64,000 nt of DNA. It comes from G965230065 sp965230065 (lineage in GTDB: Bacteria > Bacteroidota > Bacteroidia > Cytophagales > Cyclobacteriaceae). The stretch spans positions 2,232,001-2,296,000 of the forward strand of contig OZ245942.1 of the NCBI GenBank assembly GCA_965230065.1, in the 5' to 3' direction. Below, piece after piece: positions 25,714-32,787 of this stretch (the stretch's first letter is position 1; each line of letters opens with the position of its first letter). The translations under genes and the position numbers were made by a program. The notes under the pieces are model-generated. The model searched no databases, was not told the DNA's origin, and worked only from the letters and a program-made list of their open reading frames with translations.

Positions 25714-26868
25714 ATGAACTTTGACCTCACTGAAGAACAGCAAGCCGTACAACAGGCTGCCCGCGATTTTTCCCAAACCGAACTGTTGCCCGGCGTTATC
25801 GAGAGGGATGAAAAACAACTTTTTCCTACCGAACAAATAAAAAAAATGGGAGAACTTGGGTTCATGGGCATGATGGTAGCCCCGGAATATAACGGAGGCG
25901 GCATGGACACCATTTCGTATGTGCTGGCAATGGAAGAAATCTCAAAGGTTGATGCCTCGGCCTCGGTGTGCATGTCTGTAAACAACTCACTGGTATGCTG
26001 GGGGCTGGAAGAATATGGCACCGACTATCAAAAAGACAAATGGCTAAAAAGGCTGGCAACCGGCGAAATTATCGGTGCTTTCTGCCTTTCCGAGCCCGAA
26101 GCCGGTTCGGATGCCACTTCCCAGAAAACCTCGGCCAAAGACAAAGGCGACCACTATTTGCTGAACGGCACCAAAAACTGGATTACCAATGGAAACACCG
26201 CTTCGGTATATATTGTAATGGCCCAGACCGATCCCGAAAAAGGGCATAAAGGAATTAATGCTTTTCTTGTAGAGAAAGGCGTGGACGGATTCACCATCGG
26301 GAAGAAAGAAAACAAGCTGGGCATCCGCGGTTCCGATACGCACTCCCTCATGTTTTCTGATGTGAAAGTGCCCAAAGAAAACCGCATTGGTGAGGATGGC
26401 TTCGGGTTCAGGTTTGCCATGAACGTACTCAGCGGTGGCAGGATTGGCATTGCCGCCCAGGCTGTAGGTATTGCTTCCGGGGCTTACGAACTATCGGTTG
26501 CATATTCCAGGGAACGAAAATCATTTGGGCAGGAACTCGCCAAGCACCAGGTCATTCAATTCAAACTGGCCGATATGGCTACCAACATTGAAGCTGCCCG
26601 CCTGTTGTGTTTGCAGGCAGCTTACCTGAAAGATACAGGAAAAGACTTTACCCAGGCCAGTGCCATGGCCAAGCTTTATGCCTCCAAAGTAGCGATGGAA
26701 GTAACGGTAGAAGCCGTGCAAATTCATGGAGGGTACGGGTATGTGAAAGAATACCATGTAGAACGTTTAATGCGGGACGCAAAAATTACACAGATATACG
26801 AAGGTACTTCAGAGATTCAGAAAATTGTAATTTCCCGTGAAATATTAAAAAGGGGCGAGAGATTATGA
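25714..26868 (+). CDS. Acyl-CoA dehydrogenase (short-chain type)
   Basis: A 384-residue FAD enzyme of fatty-acid or branched-acid beta-oxidation, passing electrons to electron-transfer flavoprotein. FAD/substrate signatures are visible as GAFCLSEPEAGSDATS and GTKNWITNG. The C-terminal IYEGTSEIQKIVISREIL holds the catalytic base Glu363, in the position used by short/medium-chain and glutaryl-type enzymes. The frame is open upstream through the terminator region, but the ATG at 25714 (MNFDLTEEQ) gives the standard family N-terminus. It stands as a single gene with its own 5' region; the exact acyl chain preference is not readable. Confidence 0.93.
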   Translation: MNFDLTEEQQAVQQAARDFSQTELLPGVIERDEKQLFPTEQIKKMGELGFMGMMVAPEYNGGGMDTISYVLAMEEISKVDASASVCMSVNNSLVCWGLEEYGTDYQKDKWLKRLATGEIIGAFCLSEPEAGSDATSQKTSAKDKGDHYLLNGTKNWITNGNTASVYIVMAQTDPEKGHKGINAFLVEKGVDGFTIGKKENKLGIRGSDTHSLMFSDVKVPKENRIGEDGFGFRFAMNVLSGGRIGIAAQAVGIASGAYELSVAYSRERKSFGQELAKHQVIQFKLADMATNIEAARLLCLQAAYLKDTGKDFTQASAMAKLYASKVAMEVTVEAVQIHGGYGYVKEYHVERLMRDAKITQIYEGTSEIQKIVISREILKRGERL

Positions 26869-27012
26869 TTTTTGGCCCCAAATGTTAAAAAATGAATATT
26901 TTACTTCCCTCTTTATAATAAAATATTTGTAAATTTATATATTTTTATTACTTTAGTGCCGAAATTAAATAAATTGCACTTGTTTGCGCACAAAATACAA
27001 CCTCATTAAAGA

Positions 27013-27936
27013 ATGGAAGATTATAATAAAATAATCGAATCGCTTAGCGTACGCTTTATTAAATCCAAAAATATCAGGATTTTACAGCCTGTAACTATCC
27101 AAAACTATTATGATGTTGAGAACACCATTCTCATTCTTAATAAGGGGGAAATTAAATATGGACAGGAAGCCAGCGTCGTTGATGATGGGAACATATTATT
27201 TATTCCCGGAGGAAAAATGGTTTCTATTACCTACGGTAGTGGTGACCCTGTAGAGCTTTCTAATGATGATTTCATCAATAATAAGGAACTATACTTCCAG
27301 TCTTTGGAAACTACGGATATTACAAAACTGGAAGCCGAAAACTTCAGCTACATTACATTTGAGGCAAAAGTTTTCGATTCAGTTAACTTCTTCGCTTCCC
27401 TGGATATTCCTCCTTTTGTTATAGATGACAACCCTAAGATTGTAGAACTTATTCAGGATATTCTTAGCGAAAATTCTTCTGATTTGCCTGGCAAGCAGCG
27501 GATTATCAAACTAAATACTGAGCGGCTTGTTGTGGAAATCATCAGGCACGTACTGGAAAGCCACATGTTTGTTGAGCAACTGGCTACGAACAGTACTTAT
27601 TTTAAAGACCCCCGCCTGATAGATATTTTTGCATATATCAAAGAGAACATTGGAGGTGACCTTTCTAACAAAGTACTGGCCAATGTTGCCAACGTTTCAG
27701 AAGATTATGTAGGCCAGTATTTCAAAATGCTTACCGGAATTAATCCGCAAGATTACATCGAGTATCAGCGAATGGAACAAGCCGTAAGCTTACTGAGAAC
27801 TACCAAGAAAAGCATTCGGGAAATTGGAAAAGAAGTGGGCTATAAAGATACCGCTTATTTCTGCCGCCGTTTCAAGATGATGTTTGGTATTCCTGCCGGC
27901 AAAATGCGCCGTCGTGAATCTTTGATGAACATATAA
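27013..27936 (+). CDS. AraC-family transcriptional regulator
   Basis: A 307-residue DNA-binding regulator. The N-terminal two thirds look like a small-molecule or cupin-like sensing region (VTIQNYYDVENTILILNKGEI). The C-terminal domain, about residues 205-300, has the two helix-turn-helix units of AraC proteins: LANVANVSEDYVGQYFKM and IREIGKEVGYKDTAYFCRRF, followed by FKMMFGIPAGKMRR. No ligand or target can be inferred; it is flanked by an acyl-CoA dehydrogenase and a convergent mgsA. The 144-bp AT-rich leader holds no clear promoter match. Confidence 0.9.
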   Translation: MEDYNKIIESLSVRFIKSKNIRILQPVTIQNYYDVENTILILNKGEIKYGQEASVVDDGNILFIPGGKMVSITYGSGDPVELSNDDFINNKELYFQSLETTDITKLEAENFSYITFEAKVFDSVNFFASLDIPPFVIDDNPKIVELIQDILSENSSDLPGKQRIIKLNTERLVVEIIRHVLESHMFVEQLATNSTYFKDPRLIDIFAYIKENIGGDLSNKVLANVANVSEDYVGQYFKMLTGINPQDYIEYQRMEQAVSLLRTTKKSIREIGKEVGYKDTAYFCRRFKMMFGIPAGKMRRRESLMNI

Positions 27937-27961
27937 TACACTATACAACCTTTCTTTTATT

Positions 27962-27997
27962 AAAAAGGATGATGGTTTACACTGTCATCCTTTTTTT
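27962..27997. terminator. Bidirectional terminator between the AraC gene and mgsA
   Basis: An 11-bp stem (27962-27972 with 27985-27995) with A-run on the left and T-run on the right, so it can act on both strands. It is 25 bp after the AraC-type stop codon, and the mgsA stop codon (27985-27987) lies within its right arm. Confidence 0.88.
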
Positions 27998-28437
27998 ATG
28001 TTTCTATCCAGATAAGGCTGAAAATCCGGTTTTTGTGGCACGTAATTGTCTGTTCCCTGCGCCGTAGCAAATATGAAGTTGGCAGTAGCCTGGTTACAGG
28101 CCACAGGAATATCCCAGGTAACCGCTATGCGCAACAATGCTTTTACGTCGGGGTCGTGGGGTTGGGGTTCCAGGGGATCCCAGAAGAATATCAAAAAATC
28201 TATTTCGCCCTCTGCTATTTTGGCACCAATTTGCTGGTCGCCCCCCAATGGGCCACTGAGCATTTTATGAATGGTGATAGGCTGTAATTTACTCAGTTCT
28301 GCGTCTAATAACTTACCTGTTGTGCCGGTGGCATAAATGGTATAATTGGCAAGAATGTCGATGTGATTTTTTGCCCATTGCAGCAAATCAGCTTTCTTAT
28401 TGTCGTGTGCCACCAGGGCTACTGTTTTATTTTTCAT
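27985..28437 (-). CDS. mgsA: Methylglyoxal synthase
   Basis: A 150-residue enzyme converting dihydroxyacetone phosphate to methylglyoxal and phosphate, a bypass of lower glycolysis used when phosphate is short. Family motifs are visible: VALVAHDNKK (active-site His), ATGTTGKLL (phosphate binding), GPLGGDQQIGA (catalytic Asp) and DPLEPQPHDPDVKALLRIA. Its ATG overlaps the end of the YigZ-like gene by 4 bp, so translation is probably coupled. The stop codon sits inside a bidirectional terminator hairpin. Confidence 0.95.
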   Translation of the reverse strand: MKNKTVALVAHDNKKADLLQWAKNHIDILANYTIYATGTTGKLLDAELSKLQPITIHKMLSGPLGGDQQIGAKIAEGEIDFLIFFWDPLEPQPHDPDVKALLRIAVTWDIPVACNQATANFIFATAQGTDNYVPQKPDFQPYLDRNIKKG

Positions 28438-29048
28438 CGTATGTTTATTCCGGTCAGTATTTCCAGTTTTTGATATACCTCTTCGTACCTGTCTAAATTT
28501 ACCGATAAAGTAAAGTTACACCTTTCTGCAAAATCTTGCCTGATAATTTCCATATTATACGCTTCAATGAGTTGCATTACTTCATTGGTAGCTTCATAAG
28601 CAAATTCAATATCAATCGTTTTGGTGATTTCCTGCTCAATAATTTTATTTTGCTGAATGGCATCGGCGGCGGCTGTTTTGTAAGCATTTATCAGTCCGCT
28701 TACCCCCAGTTTGGTTCCTCCAAAATAACGCACCACTACAATAAGCACATCACTTAAATTGTGTGAGCGAATTTGCCCTAATATTGGGTCTCCTGCCGAA
28801 TGTTTGGGTTCCCGGTCATCATAAGCGCGTAACCGTTCGGGCGGGCCGGCAAGTACGTAGGCAAAACAGTGGTGGCGGGCATCATAATACGTTGTTTTCA
28901 GGGCATCTATTTTGTTTTTTATGTCATCTTCATCACTTACAGGATAGGCAAAAGCCAAAAATTTACTGCCTTTTTCTTTATAAATTCCTTCTGACAGCCT
29001 AGCTAATGTATAAATTTTTTGCACCTGATAATTTCTGTTAAACGACAT
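28434..29048 (-). CDS. YigZ/IMPACT family protein
   Basis: A 204-residue protein. The N-terminal IMPACT domain has KGSKFLAFAYPV and YDARHHCFAYVLA, followed by EPKHSAGDPILGQIRSHNLSDVLIVVVRYFGGTKLGVSGLI, all hallmark stretches (quoted in parts). The C-terminal 60-70 residues resemble the DUF1949-type ferredoxin-like domain. The bacterial family is linked with translation or ribosome-associated functions, but the activity is not settled. It overlaps mgsA by 4 bp and is divergent from recA. Confidence 0.92.
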   Translation of the reverse strand: MSFNRNYQVQKIYTLARLSEGIYKEKGSKFLAFAYPVSDEDDIKNKIDALKTTYYDARHHCFAYVLAGPPERLRAYDDREPKHSAGDPILGQIRSHNLSDVLIVVVRYFGGTKLGVSGLINAYKTAAADAIQQNKIIEQEITKTIDIEFAYEATNEVMQLIEAYNMEIIRQDFAERCNFTLSVNLDRYEEVYQKLEILTGINIR

Positions 29049-29068
29049 TAATTGTCAAAAGCATCCCC

Positions 29069-29076
29069 TACTTTTG
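29069..29076 (+). promoter_or_regulatory. Candidate -7 element for recA
   Basis: TACTTTTG fits the Bacteroidota -7 pattern TAnnTTTG. A TTG at 29052-29054 lies 14 bases upstream, shorter than the usual 17-20, so this is only a candidate. It would give a leader of about 100 nt before recA. I see no clear SOS-type operator. Confidence 0.35.
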
Positions 29077-29185
29077 AAATTGTAAAGATAAAAGATATGG
29101 TATCCAAATTATACAATACCAATTTGTGAATAGCCCGTTGAAATGGTATTTTCACGTACTTCAATAGCAACTAAAAATCGTAATC

Positions 29186-30250
29186 ATGAGTGATAAATCT
29201 GAAAAACTAAAAGCACTACAACTTACCATTGATAAGCTGGATAAAACTTATGGCAAAGGCACTGTAATGAAGCTGAGCGATGAGCGTGTGCAAGACGTGC
29301 CCGCCATTCCTACGGGTTCTTTGAGCCTGGACATTGCCCTGGGCATAGGCGGTATCCCCCGCGGAAGGGTCGTGGAAGTATACGGCCCAGAGTCTTCCGG
29401 TAAAACTACCCTGGCCATGCACTGCATCGCCGAAGCGCAGAAAAAGGGAGGCATTGCCGCTTTTGTAGATGCCGAACACGCTTTTGACAGGTTTTATGCC
29501 GAAAAGCTAGGCATTGATACCGAAAACCTGCTGATTTCCCAGCCGGACAGTGGAGAGCAGGCCCTGGAAATTACAGAGCACCTGATCCGTTCTGGCGCTA
29601 TTGATGTAATCGTGATTGACTCAGTGGCCGCCCTTGTGCCTAAAGGTGAACTGGAAGGGGAAATGGGAGATAGTAAAATGGGCTTGCAGGCCAGGTTGAT
29701 GTCTCAGGCTTTGCGAAAGCTCACCGGTGCTATCAACAAAACCCGTTGTTCTTGTATATTTATCAACCAGCTTCGGGAAAAAATAGGAGTGATGTTTGGC
29801 AACCCCGAAACCACAACTGGTGGTAATGCGCTGAAGTTTTATGCTTCCGTGCGACTTGATATTCGTCGGATAGGGCAAATTAAAGATAACTCCGGGGATA
29901 TAATTGGTAACCGTACAAGGGTGAAAGTAGTCAAGAATAAAGTAGCGCCTCCATTCAAGGTAGTTGAGTTTGACATTATGTATGGAGAAGGCGTTTCTAA
30001 AACCGGAGAGGTTCTGGACCTGGGCGTTGAGATGGAAGTTATCAAGAAATCAGGTTCCTGGTTCTCATACAATGATGAAAAGCTTGGGCAGGGCAGAGAT
30101 GCTGTGAAGCAAATTTTACAGGATAACCCTGAATTGCTGGCCGAACTGGAAGCAAAAATCAGGGCAGCACTGAAAGGAGAAGATATTACCGAGGTAGCAG
30201 CCAAGGAGGAAGAAGTAGCTGCGCCTGAACCACAGAAAGAAAAGGAATAA
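29186..30250 (+). CDS. recA: Recombinase A
   Basis: A 354-residue ATP-dependent DNA strand-exchange protein for homologous recombination and damage signalling. The Walker A motif GPESSGKTT (about residues 68-76), the Walker B region VIVIDSVAALVPK, and the DNA-binding loops around GLQARLMSQALRKLTG and FINQLREKIGVMFGNPETTTGGNALKFYASVRLDIRR are all intact (quoted in parts). The acidic tail (TEVAAKEEEVAAPEPQKEKE) is usual. Divergent from the yigZ-mgsA pair. Confidence 0.98.
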   Translation: MSDKSEKLKALQLTIDKLDKTYGKGTVMKLSDERVQDVPAIPTGSLSLDIALGIGGIPRGRVVEVYGPESSGKTTLAMHCIAEAQKKGGIAAFVDAEHAFDRFYAEKLGIDTENLLISQPDSGEQALEITEHLIRSGAIDVIVIDSVAALVPKGELEGEMGDSKMGLQARLMSQALRKLTGAINKTRCSCIFINQLREKIGVMFGNPETTTGGNALKFYASVRLDIRRIGQIKDNSGDIIGNRTRVKVVKNKVAPPFKVVEFDIMYGEGVSKTGEVLDLGVEMEVIKKSGSWFSYNDEKLGQGRDAVKQILQDNPELLAELEAKIRAALKGEDITEVAAKEEEVAAPEPQKEKE

Positions 30251-30271
30251 TCTTTAATGTAGCCATGATGC

Positions 30272-30322
30272 AGGGCCTGGAAGCTGGTACGCGTTACCAA
30301 TGTTCGGGCCCTCTTCTTTTTT
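30272..30322 (+). terminator. Likely recA terminator
   Basis: An outer stem AGGGCC (30272-30277) with GGCCCT (30307-30312), an inner short stem GGTA/TACC, and a T-rich tract CTTCTTTTTT just after. Imperfect but correctly placed, 21 bp after the recA stop; the tract reaches the last codons of the convergent S74 gene. Confidence 0.6.
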
Positions 30323-32777
30323 ATTCTATTTCGGCATCTGCTTTTGTATCCAGCCCCAGTGCTGCTTTTATCATTTCCAGGTCTGATTGCATGGCTTTAT
30401 TTTCCTCTGCCAACTGCTCAATTGTTTTTTGTTGTGCTTTGAGGGCTTCCAGCAATACGGCTACCAACCCGTTGTAGTTTACTCCTTTATAACCATCGCT
30501 TCTTTCTTTTACTAACTCGGGAAAAACCTGCGCTACTTCCTGGGCGATTACCCCAATTTCAGGCTGGGAATTCAGTGAATCACTTTTCCAGAAATATTGA
30601 TAACCATTGAGCTGTAATATTTCTTCCAAAGTGTTTTGGAGCGGGTTAATATTTTTTTTGAGGCGCTCATCGCTGGGAGGCATTCCTGCCACTACATTGG
30701 TTACCCTGCCTTTTGTATCCAGTGTAATAGATTCAATATAATCTCCACCTCCTCCTGTGGTTCCAGCAGTAAAGCCTGATGTACTTAGTGAAAGTGTTCC
30801 ATCACTGGCCAGCGTTGCATCCCCTCCTATGGTTTGTGCGGTCGCTACGCCACCGTTTCCAATAAAAATTTCACCATTACCCAGGCTTGAACTTACAAAA
30901 ATGTCTTTGTCTTCATATTGAGGGTTTCCCGATCCATCGGTTGTAAGCACCTGGTCAGCACCTCCGTTGTCGATTTTATCGAGGGTAACGGCGTCATCGA
31001 GGATTTTGTCAGTGGTTACCCCATCATCAGCAAGTTGTAGTTTCCCACTGCCATCAAAATCCAGCCCTGCACCATTGTCAATACTAATAGAAATTGCAGC
31101 CGTGCCGTCATAGGAAAAGTTTGTAATACCATTGCCATCTTCCAATTCAGGCAGAGGCAAAATATCAGATAATTTATCATCTACATAATCTTTGGTTGTA
31201 AGTGTAGTGCCCCCGTCTGTATCCTGCGTAGAGTTAGTAGTGGCTTTACCTGTGGTACTGATATTTTGCGCTCCAAAGTTTGGAGTAACCTTGGTACCCG
31301 CAATAGCGGCTGCCACATTCACATCAACATTGGTAATGGCACCATCAGCAATTTTAAGGGAAGTGATGGCATCATTGGCAATCTTTTCCTCGGTAACAGC
31401 TTCAGCCAGTATTTTTAGGTTGGTAACACTTTCATCAGCCAGTTTAGCTGTTGTCACATTAGCATCCCTGAGCTTATCAGTGGTTACACTGTTATTTGCC
31501 AAATCAGAAGTATTGACTGTACCATCGCTGATTTCGTCTGTTCCAACAGCGTTATCCGCAATTTTCGCCCCCGTTATTGTATTCGGTAAAATGGTGGCAG
31601 TGCCATCACCAGCCAAAGAAATATCTCCATCTACAGCTATAGATTGCAAGGTAGCTCCTGTACCAATCAAAATATTGCCGGGAGTACCTACAAAAAGTTC
31701 GCTTAACTCTCCTGCACCATCACCCACAAAGATATTTCCGGTGCTCAATGTATTATCGATGAAGTCCTTTTCCTCCCAGGTTACCGTACCACCACTGGTA
31801 GTGGTGAGGTAGCGATCCCCACCAGCACTTTCTATATCTTGCGGGCGAATGGTTCCATCTTCAATCTTGTTAGAAGTTATGGCATTATCTGCCATTTTTG
31901 CATTATTTATCGCACCATCAGCAAGGTTTTCAGTGATAATCGTGCCCACTTTAATATTAGCTGAATCAATGACATCATCGCTTATAGTAGGATTCGGGTA
32001 CGTACCACTAAGTTCACCACCAGCAGCTCCGGTGGGTGAAACTGTGATGGGCAGTTCGGTAATGCCACTTATTCTTCCTGTTTCGTCCACAATAAGCTGG
32101 GGCACCATGTTTATTTTGCCAAAAGTGCCACTGGTTACCCCTGTATTGGTCAGTTGTAAGGCATCGGCATTGACTTCCAGGCCATTCCCGGCATTAATTT
32201 CAATACTTCCGTCTGCATTTTGGGCCAATCCGCTGCCAGCTACATTGGCGGCAATTTTATCCCTGTCCACTGCATCATTCGCGATTTTTTGCCGGGTAAT
32301 GGCATTGTTATTTATTACTGGGTTCGGATAAGAACCACCCAAGTCACCTCCGGCACTCATTCCGATGGTTACGTCATTTGTAGGGTCAGTATCTCCCGTA
32401 TTTTCAATCTGATTATCGTCATTGATGTTAATACCAACACCTGCTGAAAGGATAAAGCCTACATCATCGCCAATAATAGCTACCCAATCGTTTTCTTTCC
32501 AGTAATAAAACTTTCTTTCATCTTTATCAAAGATGAGCAACCCATTATCGGTAGTTGATAGTTTGGAAGTAAAACTGCTTGCCATACGCTGAGCGGTGGA
32601 CAAACTCGGAATTAGCAACCCCTGGTCACTATCAGGAGCTACCAGGTGAAGTACTGCATTGGCATTCAGGTTGTTGATTGTACCGATACCGACAGTCTTT
32701 TGTGCGTATGCATCATAAGATAAAAGGATGGCAGCAATGAATAAAAGCAGATACCATTCCTTAGCAAATTTTCTCAT
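30321..32777 (-). CDS. Exported fibre-like protein with C-terminal S74 self-cleaving chaperone domain
   Basis: An 818-residue protein. Signal peptide MRKFAKEWYLLLFIAAILLSYDAYAQ. Residues about 100-690 are low-complexity repeats of the type DNAITSNKIEDGTI, DNAVGTDEISDGTV and NDAITSLKIADGAI, alternating with GDLGGSYPNPVI-like glycine segments. These resemble the stalk repeats of phage tail fibres and are likely trimeric beta structures. The last 118 residues hold an S74 intramolecular chaperone domain: SDERLKKNI (catalytic Ser-Asp...Lys region near residue 700), then GVIAQEVAQVFPELV and a coiled-coil LLEALKAQQKTIEQL. S74 domains assemble trimers and then cleave themselves off. Last gene of the T9SS-type operon, 10 bp after the OmpA gene. 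Confidence 0.85.
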   Translation of the reverse strand: MRKFAKEWYLLLFIAAILLSYDAYAQKTVGIGTINNLNANAVLHLVAPDSDQGLLIPSLSTAQRMASSFTSKLSTTDNGLLIFDKDERKFYYWKENDWVAIIGDDVGFILSAGVGININDDNQIENTGDTDPTNDVTIGMSAGGDLGGSYPNPVINNNAITRQKIANDAVDRDKIAANVAGSGLAQNADGSIEINAGNGLEVNADALQLTNTGVTSGTFGKINMVPQLIVDETGRISGITELPITVSPTGAAGGELSGTYPNPTISDDVIDSANIKVGTIITENLADGAINNAKMADNAITSNKIEDGTIRPQDIESAGGDRYLTTTSGGTVTWEEKDFIDNTLSTGNIFVGDGAGELSELFVGTPGNILIGTGATLQSIAVDGDISLAGDGTATILPNTITGAKIADNAVGTDEISDGTVNTSDLANNSVTTDKLRDANVTTAKLADESVTNLKILAEAVTEEKIANDAITSLKIADGAITNVDVNVAAAIAGTKVTPNFGAQNISTTGKATTNSTQDTDGGTTLTTKDYVDDKLSDILPLPELEDGNGITNFSYDGTAAISISIDNGAGLDFDGSGKLQLADDGVTTDKILDDAVTLDKIDNGGADQVLTTDGSGNPQYEDKDIFVSSSLGNGEIFIGNGGVATAQTIGGDATLASDGTLSLSTSGFTAGTTGGGGDYIESITLDTKGRVTNVVAGMPPSDERLKKNINPLQNTLEEILQLNGYQYFWKSDSLNSQPEIGVIAQEVAQVFPELVKERSDGYKGVNYNGLVAVLLEALKAQQKTIEQLAEENKAMQSDLEMIKAALGLDTKADAEIE

Positions 32778-32787
32778 AGTTTGTAAT

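Noticed and set aside
30900..32300. CRISPR-like repetition in the S74 gene
   Set aside because: The repeats are degenerate at DNA level, in frame and protein-coding; no constant repeat-spacer pattern is present.
30321..32777. Prophage suggested by a tail-fibre-like gene
   Set aside because: No other phage gene, integrase or att-like repeat is present; the gene sits in a T9SS-type operon and has a Sec signal peptide.
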